64,000 nucleotides of DNA from Tistlia consotensis USBA 355 (GTDB taxonomy: Bacteria; Pseudomonadota; Alphaproteobacteria; Kiloniellales; DSM-21159): contig NZ_FWZX01000025.1 in NCBI RefSeq assembly GCF_900177295.1, positions 49,851-113,850 of the forward strand. Reading direction: 5' to 3'. A program made the translations under genes and the position numbers. Numbering within the stretch: the first letter of the stretch is position 1; each line of letters opens with the position of its first letter. Below, one piece after another: positions 49,923 through 58,403 of the stretch. Under the pieces are notes generated by a model. That model saw only the letters and a program-made list of their open reading frames with translations. It did not search any database and was not told the origin of the DNA.

Positions 49923-51716
49923 TCAGGGGTCGTCGGGCGGCGGGCCCGGGCCGACCTTCTCGTAGTCCCACTCCATCGGCGCCGGAGCGCCCGGCATCCG
50001 CGCGATGCGCAGGTGGAGATGACCCTCCGAGCAGTCGTAGACGTAGCCGGCGGAGTAGAGGTGCTCCGAGAAGTACTGGGGCAGCCGCACGGTCATGCGC
50101 TCGTCCTTCAGGATCAGCTCGGCGGTGCCGGCCGAGGCTTCGCTGAGCGCGCAGACGTCGAGGATGCCGTTCTTGGTGCTCCAGTAGCCGGCGCCGCCGC
50201 CGCTCGCCCGGATCCGGCTGCCGTAGTGGTCGCCCTTCTCGGTGTAGGCGTCGGTCGTCGTGCCGATCGTGCTGACGCCATAGTGGTAGCGGCCGTCGCC
50301 GCCGACGGTCAGCTTGCGCCCCTCGTCGTCGGCCGTGGTCTCGGTGTCGTAGCTCGCCCAGGTCCCGGAGGCCCGCTCGATCGCCTCGAGCTGGGTCGCC
50401 AGCCATTCGTTGAGGCCGCCGGAGGTCAGCCGCCAGGTGCCGACCAGGCAGGAGTCGTGGTCCGCGCCGCGGGTCCGCTCCCGGTAGCCGCCGCAGCCGC
50501 AGGCCTCGCGGCCTGCCTCGTCCCGGGTCGCCTGGATGGTCAGGCGGAAGCCCTCGTCGGTCAGCCCGATGCCGCCGAGGCGGAAGCGCTTCTCCTCGCC
50601 GGCCTCGACCTCGATCCGCTCCGGCAGCTCCCGCCAGCCGCCGGTCTCCGCCGGGTCGCGGACCTTCCAGCCGCCGACCTCGTCGCGCGTCTCGATCGTC
50701 CACCTGCCGCAGGTGAAGATCAGGTCGGCGCGATAGAGCGCCAGGCGCTCGCCCTTCAGGCTGCGGGTCGCGTCCTCGGTCCAGAGGAAGCTTTCGCCCG
50801 GCTTCGGGTTGACCGGCAGCCGCCGGGCGTCGGGATAGAGCAGGTCCCGGTCCAGGTAGTCCTGCAGGTACTCCTGCCAGTGCTCCCGGTCGATCACCTC
50901 GGCGGCGGCGTCCAGCTGCGCCGCCTTGCCGCCGTCCGGTGCCAGATGCAGGTAGTTCAAGACCGCCGCCGGGCCCCAGCTGCGCCCGTACCAGGACCAG
51001 AAGACGAAGGCGTCGTAGCTGGAATCGACGATCGGATGGTCGGGCGTGCGCTTGTCGTAGGCCGGCAGGTAGCTGGCGCTGGCGTCGCGCTCCGGATAGG
51101 CGAGGTTGGCGAACCACTCGGCGCTGCCCTCGACCCACCAGTCGTCCGGCCGGCCGGCGCGCCGGCCGCGCATCTGCTCCGGCGCCAGGGCGTACTGCAC
51201 GCAGTGGAAGAACTCGTGCGCGACCATGACGTCGAGCTCTTCCTCGGCCACGTTGCCCGGATAGACCAGGATCAGGCACTCGTCGCCGGAACGGCCGTCG
51301 GCGACGCCCTCGGCGAAGCTGCGCCGGTCGGCCTCGACCGCCTCGGGATCGCGGGGATCGGGGGCGGTCGCGCTGGGCAGCAGCCCGGTGACCACGACCA
51401 GCAGGTTCGGCACCGTGCCTCTGCCGATCTCGCGCAGCGTCTCGGCGGAGCGCTCGATCGCCATGCGGGTCGTCTCGACCGGGACCGCCCAGTCGTCGCG
51501 GATGGTCTGGTCGCGGACCATGTGCACCTGGCGCGGCCCGCGCGGCGTCTGGATGTTGAAGGTGGCGATGTCGTCGCAGGACGCCGAGCCGCCGAGCCGC
51601 GGCTCGGCGTCGGCGGCATAGCCGGGAATCGTGCAGTCAGCCCGCGCCGCGGCGGCGAAGGCGACCGGGAAAGCGGCGCAGCACGAGATCGCCAGCGCCT
51701 TCGTCAGGAGTCGCAT
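49923..51716 (-). CDS. Secreted HExxH metallopeptidase-like protein
   Basis: Secreted protein of 597 residues from the ATG at 51716. The signal peptide (LLTKALAISCCAAFPVAFA) ends near residue 26 at ARA. The central domain has VMVAHEFFHCVQYAL with the HEFFH zinc motif near residue 165, followed about 30 residues later by WWVEGSAEWFANL, a glutamate in the place of the third gluzincin ligand. The C-terminal half has cysteine-rich segments (ACGCGGY) and a beta-rich domain with a possible lipocalin or NigD-like fold. The much longer frame reaching 52805 is readthrough across the TRAP region. Proteolysis is inferred from the motif only. Confidence 0.75.
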   Translation of the reverse strand: MRLLTKALAISCCAAFPVAFAAAARADCTIPGYAADAEPRLGGSASCDDIATFNIQTPRGPRQVHMVRDQTIRDDWAVPVETTRMAIERSAETLREIGRGTVPNLLVVVTGLLPSATAPDPRDPEAVEADRRSFAEGVADGRSGDECLILVYPGNVAEEELDVMVAHEFFHCVQYALAPEQMRGRRAGRPDDWWVEGSAEWFANLAYPERDASASYLPAYDKRTPDHPIVDSSYDAFVFWSWYGRSWGPAAVLNYLHLAPDGGKAAQLDAAAEVIDREHWQEYLQDYLDRDLLYPDARRLPVNPKPGESFLWTEDATRSLKGERLALYRADLIFTCGRWTIETRDEVGGWKVRDPAETGGWRELPERIEVEAGEEKRFRLGGIGLTDEGFRLTIQATRDEAGREACGCGGYRERTRGADHDSCLVGTWRLTSGGLNEWLATQLEAIERASGTWASYDTETTADDEGRKLTVGGDGRYHYGVSTIGTTTDAYTEKGDHYGSRIRASGGGAGYWSTKNGILDVCALSEASAGTAELILKDERMTVRLPQYFSEHLYSAGYVYDCSEGHLHLRIARMPGAPAPMEWDYEKVGPGPPPDDP

Positions 51717-51929
51717 GGCCTGTCCCCCGGACAGGTCCCCCAAGGTCGCGTGCACCCCTGGCGCGAACGCTAGCCCCCGGGCTGGCGTGCCGCAACCCTC
51801 GGCCGGTCGCCCTTTCGCGCTTGCGTAGCGCGCGGCCCTAAGATGCAATGCGCGGCACGACCGGCTCGGTCGGGTCGCCTCGGGACGGCGTCCGCCGGGA
51901 CCGGCAAGAAGAACAGGGAGAACCAAAAG

Positions 51930-52940
51930 ATGATCGAGACCAGCCACCGCAGCCTGCGTGGAGGCCTGCTCGGCCTCGGCGCCGGGCTTCTGCTCGCCGC
52001 CGGCCTCGGCGTCGCGGCCGGCCCGGCCGCGGCCGAGACCTGGGACATGCCGGAGGCCTATTCGGCGACGAACTATCACTCCGAGAACAACGCCGCCTTC
52101 GCCGCCGCGGTGACCAAGGCGACCGGCGGCAAGCTGGAGATCAAGACCCACCCCGGCGGCTCGCTGATCGGCGGCGGCGAGATCTACAGCTCGGTGCGGC
52201 GCGGCATCGCGCCGATCGGCGAGCGCCTGATGTCGGCGCTGGGCAACGAGAACCCGCTGTTCGAGATCGACGCGATCCCCTTCGTGGCGACCTCCTTCGC
52301 GGACGCGATGAAGCTCTACAAGGCCTCGAAGCCGGAGATCGTGAAGATCATGGACGAGCAGGGCCTGGTCTTCCTCTTCGCCGTGCCCTGGCCGCCGCAG
52401 GGGCTCTACACGAACAAGCCGGTCACCAAGATCGAGGACATGAAGGGCGTGAAGTTCCGCGCCTACAACGCCGCGACCTCGCGCCTGGCCGAGCTGATGG
52501 GGGCGATCCCGACCAAGATCGAGACCGCCGAGCTGTCCCAGGCCTTCGCGACCGGCGTCGCCGAATCGATGATCTCCTCCGGCTCGACCGGCTACGACCG
52601 GCAGCTCTGGGAGTACGTGAAGTACTGGTACGACACCCAGGCCTGGCTGCCGAAGAACATGGTCTTCGCCAACAAGGATGCCTGGAACGGCCTCGACGAG
52701 GCGACCCGCAAGATCATCCGCGACGAGGCCGCCAAGGCCGAGAAGGCGGGCTGGGCCAAGGCCGAGGAGCTGTCGGACTGGTACAAGACCGAGCTCGCCA
52801 AGCACGGCATGGAGGTCGGCCCGCCGAGCGCCGAGCTGGCCGCCGGCTTCAAGACGGTCGGCGCGACCATGGCCAAGGAGTGGAAGGAGAAGGCCGGCGA
52901 GGCCGGCCAGAAGGTCCTGGACGCCTACAGCAAGATGTAG
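51930..52940 (+). CDS. TRAP transporter substrate-binding protein (DctP family)
   Basis: Periplasmic receptor of 336 residues. The start at 51930 has AGGGAG nine bases upstream and opens a signal peptide (SLRGGLLGLGAGLLLAAGLG) cleaved near residue 37 at AAAE. The mature protein has the DctP core, including FAVPWPPQGLYTNKPVTKIE and DMKGVKFRAYNAATSRLAELMGA split near residue 170, with the conserved arginine in KFRAY that binds the substrate carboxylate. The ligand is therefore probably an organic acid. It precedes both membrane subunits. Confidence 0.92.
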   Translation: MIETSHRSLRGGLLGLGAGLLLAAGLGVAAGPAAAETWDMPEAYSATNYHSENNAAFAAAVTKATGGKLEIKTHPGGSLIGGGEIYSSVRRGIAPIGERLMSALGNENPLFEIDAIPFVATSFADAMKLYKASKPEIVKIMDEQGLVFLFAVPWPPQGLYTNKPVTKIEDMKGVKFRAYNAATSRLAELMGAIPTKIETAELSQAFATGVAESMISSGSTGYDRQLWEYVKYWYDTQAWLPKNMVFANKDAWNGLDEATRKIIRDEAAKAEKAGWAKAEELSDWYKTELAKHGMEVGPPSAELAAGFKTVGATMAKEWKEKAGEAGQKVLDAYSKM

Positions 52941-52947
52941 GACCGGG

Positions 52948-52980
52948 CCGGCGCGGCGCCTGACGACGGCGCCGCGCCGG
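52948..52980 (+). other. Intercistronic stem-loop behind the TRAP binding-protein gene
   Basis: A perfect 13-bp stem (CCGGCGCGGCGCC, 52948-52960 with 52968-52980) encloses TGACGAC, 8 bp after the stop. Such hairpins often let the receptor be made in excess over the membrane subunits; here this is inferred. Confidence 0.6.
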
Positions 52981-53023
52981 CGGTCCCTTGCGGCCCCGCT
53001 CGCCCTCCATTGGTCGCCGTCCC

Positions 53024-53587
53024 GTGACTGACACCCCTTCGTCCGCCTCGCCGGTCCTGCGCCTGCTCGACCGTCTGGAGCCGCTCTACCGCGCCTGCGG
53101 CCTGGTCGCCGCGGGCTTCCTGATCGCGCTCACGGGGCTCGTCCTGGCGTCGATCCTGTCGCGCCTCGCCGGCGTCTTCCTCGGCGGGGTCACCGAGCTG
53201 GCCGGCTATGCCATGGCGGCCGGCTCGTTCTTCGCCCTCGCCTGGACCTTCAAGACCGGCGGGCACATCCGCGTCGCCCTGCTGATCAACCGCTTCGGCG
53301 ACCGCGGCCGGGTCAACGCCGAGCGCTGGTGCCGCGCGGTGATGGCGGCCGGCGCCTGCTATCTCGCCTTCTACATGGGGCGCCTCGCCTGGTTCTCCTG
53401 GCTGTTCGGCGAGCGCAGCGAGGGCTCGGCCGCCTTCCTGCTGTGGGTCCCCCAGAGCCTGGTGACGATCGGCGCCGCGGCGCTGGCCCTGGCGACGCTC
53501 GATTCCTTCCTGCGCGTGCTCATCGAGCCCGAGCGCGCCCTGGCCTCGCCCGAGGCCGACACCAAGGGCTCGGGAGGCGAGCCGTGA
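53024..53587 (+). CDS. TRAP transporter small permease (DctQ family)
   Basis: Inner-membrane protein of 187 residues with four helices. RACGLVAAGFLIALTGLVLA, FLGGVTELAGYAMAAGSFFALAWTFKTGGHIRV split near residue 60, and a final helix LVTIGAAALALATLDSFLRVL are typical of DctQ. The start codon is uncertain: GTG at 53024 is preferred over TTG at 52988, and no clear ribosome site is seen. It overlaps the large permease by 4 bp. Confidence 0.88.
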   Translation: MTDTPSSASPVLRLLDRLEPLYRACGLVAAGFLIALTGLVLASILSRLAGVFLGGVTELAGYAMAAGSFFALAWTFKTGGHIRVALLINRFGDRGRVNAERWCRAVMAAGACYLAFYMGRLAWFSWLFGERSEGSAAFLLWVPQSLVTIGAAALALATLDSFLRVLIEPERALASPEADTKGSGGEP

Positions 53588-54888
53588 GCGAGCTGCCGCT
53601 GATCGCGCTCTTCGTCTTCTCGCTGTTCTTCCTGCTCGGCTCGGGCGTCTGGGTCGGCAGCAGCCTGCTGGTCTGCGCCTTCATCGGCATGGAGCTCTTC
53701 ACCCACCGGCCGGTCGGCGACTCGATGGCGATCACCATCTGGAGCTCGCAGTCGTCCTGGACCCTGACCGCCCTGCCGATGTTCGTCTGGATGGGCGAGA
53801 TCCTGTTCCGCTCGCGGCTCTCCGAGGTGCTGTTCCGGGGGCTGACACCCTGGCTGCAGTACCTGCCGGGCGGCCTGCTGCACGTGAACATCGCCGGCTG
53901 CGCGATCTTCGCGGCGATCTCCGGCTCCTCGGCGGCGACCGTCGCGACGGTCGGCAAGATGTCGGTGCCGGAGCTCCGCAAGCGCGGCTATCCCGAGCGC
54001 ATGAACATCGGCACCCTGGCCGGTGCCGGCACGCTGGGCCTGCTGATTCCGCCCTCGATCTCGATGATCATCTACGGCGTCACGGTCAACGAATCGATCG
54101 CCCGGCTGTTCATCGCCGGGATCCTGCCGGGCATCTGCCTGGCCCTGCTGTTCATGACCTACGTCGTCGTCTGGGACCTGGTCAGCGGCAAGACCAAGCG
54201 CGAGTACATCCGCTTCACCGCCCGCGAGCGGCTGCGCTCGCTGCTCGACCTGCTGCCGGTGCTCGGCCTGATCCTGGCGGTCATCCTGTCGATCTACACC
54301 GGCTTCGCGACGGCGACCGAGGCGGCGGTGCTGGGCGTCGTCGGCTCGCTGGCGCTCTCGGCGATCCAGCGCAGCCTGACCTGGGAGACCTTCCGCGAGT
54401 CCCTGCTCGGCGCCGTGCGCACCTCCGCGATGATCGCCTTCATCCTGATGGGCAGCTCCTTCCTGTCGCTGGCCATGGGCTTCACCGGCATCCCGGCGGC
54501 GCTGGCCGAGGGCATCGGGGCGCTGCACCTGGGGCCGCTCGAGCTGATCGCGCTGCTGACGGTCTTCTACATCGTGCTCGGCTGCTTCCTCGACGGCATC
54601 TCCTCGATCGTGCTGACCATGGCGGTCATCGAGCCGCTGGTCCGCCAGGCCGGCTTCGACATGATCTGGTTCGGCATCTACCTGATGATCGTCGTCGAGA
54701 TGGCGCAGATCACGCCGCCGATCGGCTTCAACCTCTTCGTGCTGCAGGGCATGACCGGCCACGACATGGGCTTCATCGCGCGCGCCAGCCTGCCGATGTT
54801 CCTGATCATGGTGCTGGCGGTCGTGCTGCTGGTCTGGTTCCCCGAGGTCGCGACCTACCTGCCCTCGATCATGAACGGGCCGGGGTAG
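53584..54888 (+). CDS. TRAP transporter large permease (DctM family)
   Basis: Inner-membrane channel subunit of 434 residues with about twelve helices. FAAISGSSAATVATVGKMSVPEL near residue 105 and GAGTLGLLIPPSISMIIYGV near residue 150 are the classic DctM motifs, and MAQITPPIGFNLFVLQGM near residue 380 is the second half-site. Transport is sodium-coupled in known members. The GTG start overlaps the DctQ stop (GTGA). The three genes form a complete importer. Confidence 0.94.
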   Translation: MSELPLIALFVFSLFFLLGSGVWVGSSLLVCAFIGMELFTHRPVGDSMAITIWSSQSSWTLTALPMFVWMGEILFRSRLSEVLFRGLTPWLQYLPGGLLHVNIAGCAIFAAISGSSAATVATVGKMSVPELRKRGYPERMNIGTLAGAGTLGLLIPPSISMIIYGVTVNESIARLFIAGILPGICLALLFMTYVVVWDLVSGKTKREYIRFTARERLRSLLDLLPVLGLILAVILSIYTGFATATEAAVLGVVGSLALSAIQRSLTWETFRESLLGAVRTSAMIAFILMGSSFLSLAMGFTGIPAALAEGIGALHLGPLELIALLTVFYIVLGCFLDGISSIVLTMAVIEPLVRQAGFDMIWFGIYLMIVVEMAQITPPIGFNLFVLQGMTGHDMGFIARASLPMFLIMVLAVVLLVWFPEVATYLPSIMNGPG

Positions 54889-54909
54889 GGGCGCGCGCCT
54901 CCGCGGCCC

Positions 54910-55314
54910 TCACTCCGTGAAGTGGATCTCGACGGCGCCGGCCTCGAAGGGCAGCCCGGCGCCGAGGGTCTCGGGCGGCAGCGGGTCGACGCCGCCGGGC
55001 AGGTAGATCTCCAGGCAGAGGTGCCCGGCGACGCTGGACAGGCGCTTGTCGCCGGCGCGCGGCAGCGGCACGCCGCCGGTGACGCACCAGCGGATCATCG
55101 CCGCGCCGATCTCGGCGGCGCTCAGCGTCCAGTCGGCCTGCTCGCCGCCGTCGAGGGCGTCGATCAGCAGCGTGACCTCCTCGTGCAGCTTGACGCCGAC
55201 GATCGTGCCGGGCGGCAGGGCGTAGCAGGCGAGGCCGCTGCTGAACTGGGCGCTGTCGAGGGCCTGGCGCAGCACCGGCATGGGAAAGACGATCTGGCGG
55301 AATTCCGTGACCAT
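54910..55314 (-). CDS. Hypothetical protein, 134 residues
   Basis: Cytoplasmic-looking protein without signal peptide or membrane helix. It starts TEFRQIVFPMPVLRQALDS and contains PPGTIVGVKLHEEVTLLIDA and WTLSAAEIGAAMIRWCVTGGVPLPR, a mixed alpha/beta pattern. It is convergent with the TRAP operon, whose last gene ends 21 bp away. I do not recognise the family. Good coding character and a plausible start support that it is real. Confidence 0.65.
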   Translation of the reverse strand: MVTEFRQIVFPMPVLRQALDSAQFSSGLACYALPPGTIVGVKLHEEVTLLIDALDGGEQADWTLSAAEIGAAMIRWCVTGGVPLPRAGDKRLSSVAGHLCLEIYLPGGVDPLPPETLGAGLPFEAGAVEIHFTE

Positions 55315-55397
55315 GGCGTGGCATCCTGCCGCCTGCAGGTTCCCGCTTTCTTAACGGCTCCTGCGCGTCGGCCGGGCGAGGCCGCCGGGGCGAGCGC

Positions 55398-55715
55398 TCA
55401 GCGCTTCGCGCCGGGGCGTCCGTCGCCGGTCCGGGCCCCCGGGGCCGCGCCCGGGCGCCGGGCCGCCCGGCGGTCGAAGACGCTCTGGTCGCTCGCCTCC
55501 TCGTCGGCGCCGGACCGGCTGGAGTAGAACAGCAGGCCCATGAGCACGACGGCGAGGGCGAGCGACAGCGTGCAGCCCAGGGCGAAGGCCAGCCAGCCCT
55601 GCCAGCTCATCTCCGTGCCGGCGATGCGGCTCCAGGAAACGGCCGCGAAGGCGAGCAGCAGGCCGCAGACGAGCAGGATCTGGGCGAGGCGGGGATGGCG
55701 TTTCATGGGCTTCAT
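55398..55715 (-). CDS. Small membrane protein of unknown function
   Basis: Protein of 105 residues from the ATG at 55715 (a second ATG is at 55706). Two hydrophobic helices lie at about residues 12-28 (LAQILLVCGLLLAFAAV) and 40-66 (WLAFALGCTLSLALAVVLMGLLFY). A charged, Pro/Arg/Gly-rich cytoplasmic tail follows. The longer frame to 55955 runs antisense through the tRNA-Leu gene and is an artefact. No family recognised. Confidence 0.65.
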   Translation of the reverse strand: MKPMKRHPRLAQILLVCGLLLAFAAVSWSRIAGTEMSWQGWLAFALGCTLSLALAVVLMGLLFYSSRSGADEEASDQSVFDRRAARRPGAAPGARTGDGRPGAKR

Positions 55716-55803
55716 ATAGCCGCCCGCGGGGGCGCCTCCAAGGTGCCGTCCGGTGGCCCGCCGGGGCCGCCCGAAAATCGTGCCGAGGGGGGCAAGACTG
55801 CCC

Positions 55804-55832
55804 TTGTCTTTCCTTTTCGCCCCCGCTAGATA
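55804..55832 (+). promoter_or_regulatory. Candidate sigma-70 promoter of the tRNA-Leu genes
   Basis: TTGTCT (55804-55809) and TAGATA (55827-55832) are separated by 17 bp, and the first tRNA gene starts 36 bp further on. The extended CTTGTC form is common for alphaproteobacterial housekeeping promoters. Confidence 0.5.
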
Positions 55833-55867
55833 GTGCGGCCTACCGCGCCGGGACGGCTCGGCCCTAG

Positions 55868-55954
55868 GCGGCTGTGGCGGAACTGGTAGACGCGCAGCGT
55901 TGAGGGCGCTGTGGGGGAAACCCCGTGGAGGTTCAAGTCCTCTCAGCCGCACCA
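55868..55954 (+). tRNA. tRNA-Leu (anticodon GAG)
   Basis: The 87-nt gene starts GCGGCTG and ends CAGCCGCACCA, giving a 7-bp acceptor stem with encoded CCA. The anticodon arm CAGCG-TTGAGGG-CGCTG places GAG at the anticodon. The long variable arm (TGGGGGAAACCCCGT) and the T arm with GTTCAAGTC are those of leucine tRNAs. Confidence 0.95.
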
Positions 55955-56046
55955 AGCCTCCTCCTCGAGGACCTTGGGCGGGCTGGAAGGCGAGCTTCCG
56001 GTGCGGCAGGACGGGCCTGGACGGGCCCGAGGTTGGTGCGTGTCCC

Positions 56047-56133
56047 GCGGCTGTGGCGGAATTGGTAGACGCGCAAGATTCAGGTTCTTGTGGGGGAAAC
56101 CCCGTGGTGGTTCGAGTCCACTCAGCCGCACCA
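56047..56133 (+). tRNA. tRNA-Leu (anticodon CAG)
   Basis: The 87-nt gene has the same acceptor stem and variable arm as the upstream copy. Its anticodon arm is CAAGA-TTCAGGT-TCTTG, anticodon CAG, and the T loop has GTTCGAGTC. CCA is encoded. It lies 92 bp after the first tRNA-Leu gene, so the two are probably cotranscribed isoacceptors that arose by duplication. Confidence 0.95.
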
Positions 56134-56167
56134 ACCCTTCGTCCGACGGCTTCCAGACAGAGACGAG

Positions 56168-56196
56168 ACGCCGCCCCCTCCGGGGGAGGCGGCGCC
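56168..56196. terminator. GC-rich hairpin behind the tRNA-Leu pair
   Basis: CCCCC-TCC-GGGGG (56174-56186), with outer GCCG/CGGC pairing, forms a hairpin between the second tRNA and the convergent lipoprotein gene. No T-run is evident. It may end both transcripts. Confidence 0.45.
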
Positions 56197-56222
56197 GTGT
56201 CCCTGCCCGGCGGCGGCCCGGC

Positions 56223-56639
56223 TCAGCCGTGCGCCGCGTGCCAGACGCCCTCGGCGCCGTCGCCGTTGACCTCGCCGGGCTTCGTGTCGCCGACATAGCC
56301 GTAGAGCGGCCGGCCGTCGTAGGCCCACTGCATCGCGCCGTCGCCGCGGGCGACCAGGCTGAAGCCGTCGTGCGGCCTGGCGCCCGGCGCGGCCTCGGCC
56401 GGCGGCCAGGCGGCGGCGCAGAGGCCGGTGCAGCTCGAGCGGCCGTCCCTGTCCTCGTCGTAGACGTAGAGTGTCATGCCGTGCGCATCGACCAGCACCT
56501 TGCCGGCGCTGGTCTGCCGGGTCGCGCCCGGTCCGCCGGCGTCGAAGGCGGGCGCGGCGCAGCCGGCGACCAGGGCCGCGACCAGGATCGAGGCGGCGGC
56601 CAGGGCCGGCGCCGCGCGAAGAGATGTCATGTCGTTCAA
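56223..56639 (-). CDS. Secreted-repeat (COG4315-type) lipoprotein
   Basis: Small lipoprotein of 138 residues with a lipobox LVAGC near residue 27. The mature part has the repeat family motifs GKVLVDAHGMTLYVYDEDRDG, SSCTGLCAAAWPP and MQWAYDGRPLYGYVGDTKPGEVNGDG split near residue 105, ending WHAAHG. Proteins of this kind are predicted periplasmic or outer-membrane lipoproteins of unknown role. A second ATG at 56630 is also possible as start. Confidence 0.85.
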   Translation of the reverse strand: MNDMTSLRAAPALAAASILVAALVAGCAAPAFDAGGPGATRQTSAGKVLVDAHGMTLYVYDEDRDGRSSCTGLCAAAWPPAEAAPGARPHDGFSLVARGDGAMQWAYDGRPLYGYVGDTKPGEVNGDGAEGVWHAAHG

Positions 56640-56736
56640 CTCCCTGCCAATGAAGGGCTCACCGCCCAGGCGCGGAGCTAGTCCCGCTGCCGGTCGCGGC
56701 CAATCACGGCCGATGACAAGCGCGTGAGAGGGCGGC

Positions 56737-57261
56737 TCACCGGGGCGGCGCCGGCGCCCGATCGGCGAGCGCGGCCTCCTCGACGCGGATCCGGTGCCAG
56801 GTCAGCGGCAGGTTCAGCAGGCTGGCGGCGAGCGCCAGCCACCAGGCGCCGAAGGCCAGCGGCAGCACCGCCAGCTCCAGGGCGACGACCAGGTAGTTCG
56901 GATGGGCGATCCAGCGGTAGGGCCCGCGGCGGCGCAGCGGCGCGCCGGGCAGGGTGATGACGCGGGTCGTCCAGAAGCGCCCGAGGCTGGCGACGACCCA
57001 GAGCCGCGCCAGCTGCAGCAGCACGAAGAGCCCGAGCAGCGCCCAGTCGGGGCGCGTCGCCGGCGCCACGCCGAGGCCGAGGGCGATCAGCCAGCCGCCG
57101 TGCAGCAGCACGAAGAGCGGATAGTGCCGCCGGCCGTGCTCGACGGCGCCGGCGGCACGCAGCCGCCGCTCGTTGCGCGTCGCCCAGGCGAGCTCCGCCA
57201 GCCGCTGCGCCGCGACCAGCAGCGCGACGGCCTGGGCCCAGCCGAGCCAGCCGAACTCCAC
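56737..57261 (-). CDS. ICMT-like membrane methyltransferase (SrsB type)
   Basis: Inner-membrane protein of 174 residues with four to five helices. The C-terminal part RRGPYRWIAHPNYLVVALEL followed by LNLPLTWHRIRVEEAAL is the S-adenosylmethionine-binding core of the isoprenylcysteine carboxyl methyltransferase family. It lies 3 bp downstream of a type III polyketide synthase. This matches SrsA-SrsB pairs, in which the methyltransferase O-methylates alkylresorcinols or related phenolic lipids. It probably methylates the product of the neighbouring synthase. Confidence 0.85.
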   Translation of the reverse strand: MEFGWLGWAQAVALLVAAQRLAELAWATRNERRLRAAGAVEHGRRHYPLFVLLHGGWLIALGLGVAPATRPDWALLGLFVLLQLARLWVVASLGRFWTTRVITLPGAPLRRRGPYRWIAHPNYLVVALELAVLPLAFGAWWLALAASLLNLPLTWHRIRVEEAALADRAPAPPR

Positions 57262-57264
57262 GGC

Positions 57265-58314
57265 TCAGGTCTCGAGCAGCACGAAGCCGGCGGTGAAGCC
57301 GGGACCGAGGGCGCCCAGCAGGTGCCGACCGGTCAGGCCGCGCTCCAGCTTGCGGGCCAGCGCGAAGAGCACGGTCGGCCCCGACATGTTGCCGTAGAGG
57401 CGCAGCACCTCGCGCTCGTCCTGCAGCCTGCCGCAGGGCAGCCCGAGCGACTGCTCCAGCGCCGCCAGCACCTTGGCGCCGCCCGGGTGCAGGACGTAGC
57501 CGTCGAGGTCGCCCCGGGCGAGGCCGCGCCCGGCCAGGAAGGCGTCGGCTGCCTCGGCGAAGCCCTTGCGGGCGATGCGCGGGATCTCGACCGAGAAGAG
57601 CACGCCCAGGCCGTCGTCCTCGACGTGCCAGCCCATGACGTCCAGGCTGTCCGGCCAGCGCCGCTCGCCCCAGCCGGCGAGCGCCGGCGCCGGCGCTTCG
57701 GCGTCGGTCGAGAGCAGCGCCGCGGCGGCGCCGTCGGCGAAGAGGGCGCAGGCGATGATGTTGCTCTTCGAGTGGTCCTGCGGCCGCAGGGTCTGGGTGC
57801 AGAGCTCCAGCGACAGGAACAGCACCTTTGAGCCGGGCGCGGCTTGCGCCAGGGCGGCCGCGCGCGCCAGGCCGAGCGCGCCGCCGGCGCAGCCCAGGCC
57901 GAAGACCGGCAGCCGCTGCAGGTCGGCCCGAAAGGGCAGGCGCTGCATCAGCTGGGCGTCGAGCGAGGGCACGGTGAAGCCGGTCGTGCAGGTCACCACC
58001 AGGGCGTCGACCTCGTCGGGCGCCAGGTCGGCCTGCTCCAGGCAGTCGAGGATCGCCCGCTCGGCGAGCGGCGGCGCGGTCTCCAGGAAGTCGGCGTGGC
58101 GCTCCCGCCAGCCGCGCGGCCGGGCCAGCCGTTCGAGCGGCAGGGCCGAGCGGCGCTCGGCGATGCCGGTGTTGCCGAACGACGGCAGCAGCCGCTCGAT
58201 CTCGCTGTCGGCGGGATCGAACAGGCGGGTCGCGAAGGCTTCGACGGACGCGAGGTCGAGGCGATGGGGGGGCAGTGCCGTGGCCAGCGAGACCAGGCGC
58301 GGTCTGAGTGTCAT
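57265..58314 (-). CDS. Type III polyketide synthase (chalcone/alkylresorcinol synthase family)
   Basis: Homodimeric ketosynthase of 349 residues that extends an acyl-CoA starter with malonyl-CoA. The catalytic triad is complete: C142 (VFGLGCAGGALG), H276 (GYVLHPGGAKVL) and N309 (LYGNMSGPTVLFAL). The C-terminal GALGPGFTAGFVLLE replaces the plant GFGPG loop. The start at 58314 begins MTLRPRLVSLATALPPHRLD, typical of bacterial members; the longer frame adds 21 unrelated residues. With the ICMT-like gene it suggests methylated alkylresorcinol, pyrone or phenolic lipid synthesis. Confidence 0.92.
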   Translation of the reverse strand: MTLRPRLVSLATALPPHRLDLASVEAFATRLFDPADSEIERLLPSFGNTGIAERRSALPLERLARPRGWRERHADFLETAPPLAERAILDCLEQADLAPDEVDALVVTCTTGFTVPSLDAQLMQRLPFRADLQRLPVFGLGCAGGALGLARAAALAQAAPGSKVLFLSLELCTQTLRPQDHSKSNIIACALFADGAAAALLSTDAEAPAPALAGWGERRWPDSLDVMGWHVEDDGLGVLFSVEIPRIARKGFAEAADAFLAGRGLARGDLDGYVLHPGGAKVLAALEQSLGLPCGRLQDEREVLRLYGNMSGPTVLFALARKLERGLTGRHLLGALGPGFTAGFVLLET

Positions 58315-58403
58315 TCGGTGATTATGCTCCGGGGCGGGCGCTTGTGCGTGATATTGCTTGGAACGCGGCGAAGGCAAAGTCTGGCGGGCGGAGTCACGGC
58401 AAC

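Noticed and set aside
49923..52805. 960-residue minus-strand frame fusing the metallopeptidase-like gene to a long N-terminal part
   Set aside because: The extra part is antisense to the TRAP receptor gene; the ATG at 51716 starts a proper signal peptide.
55716..55955. N-terminal extension of the small membrane protein beginning MVRLRGLEPP
   Set aside because: This is the usual artefact of translating the reverse strand of a tRNA-Leu gene.
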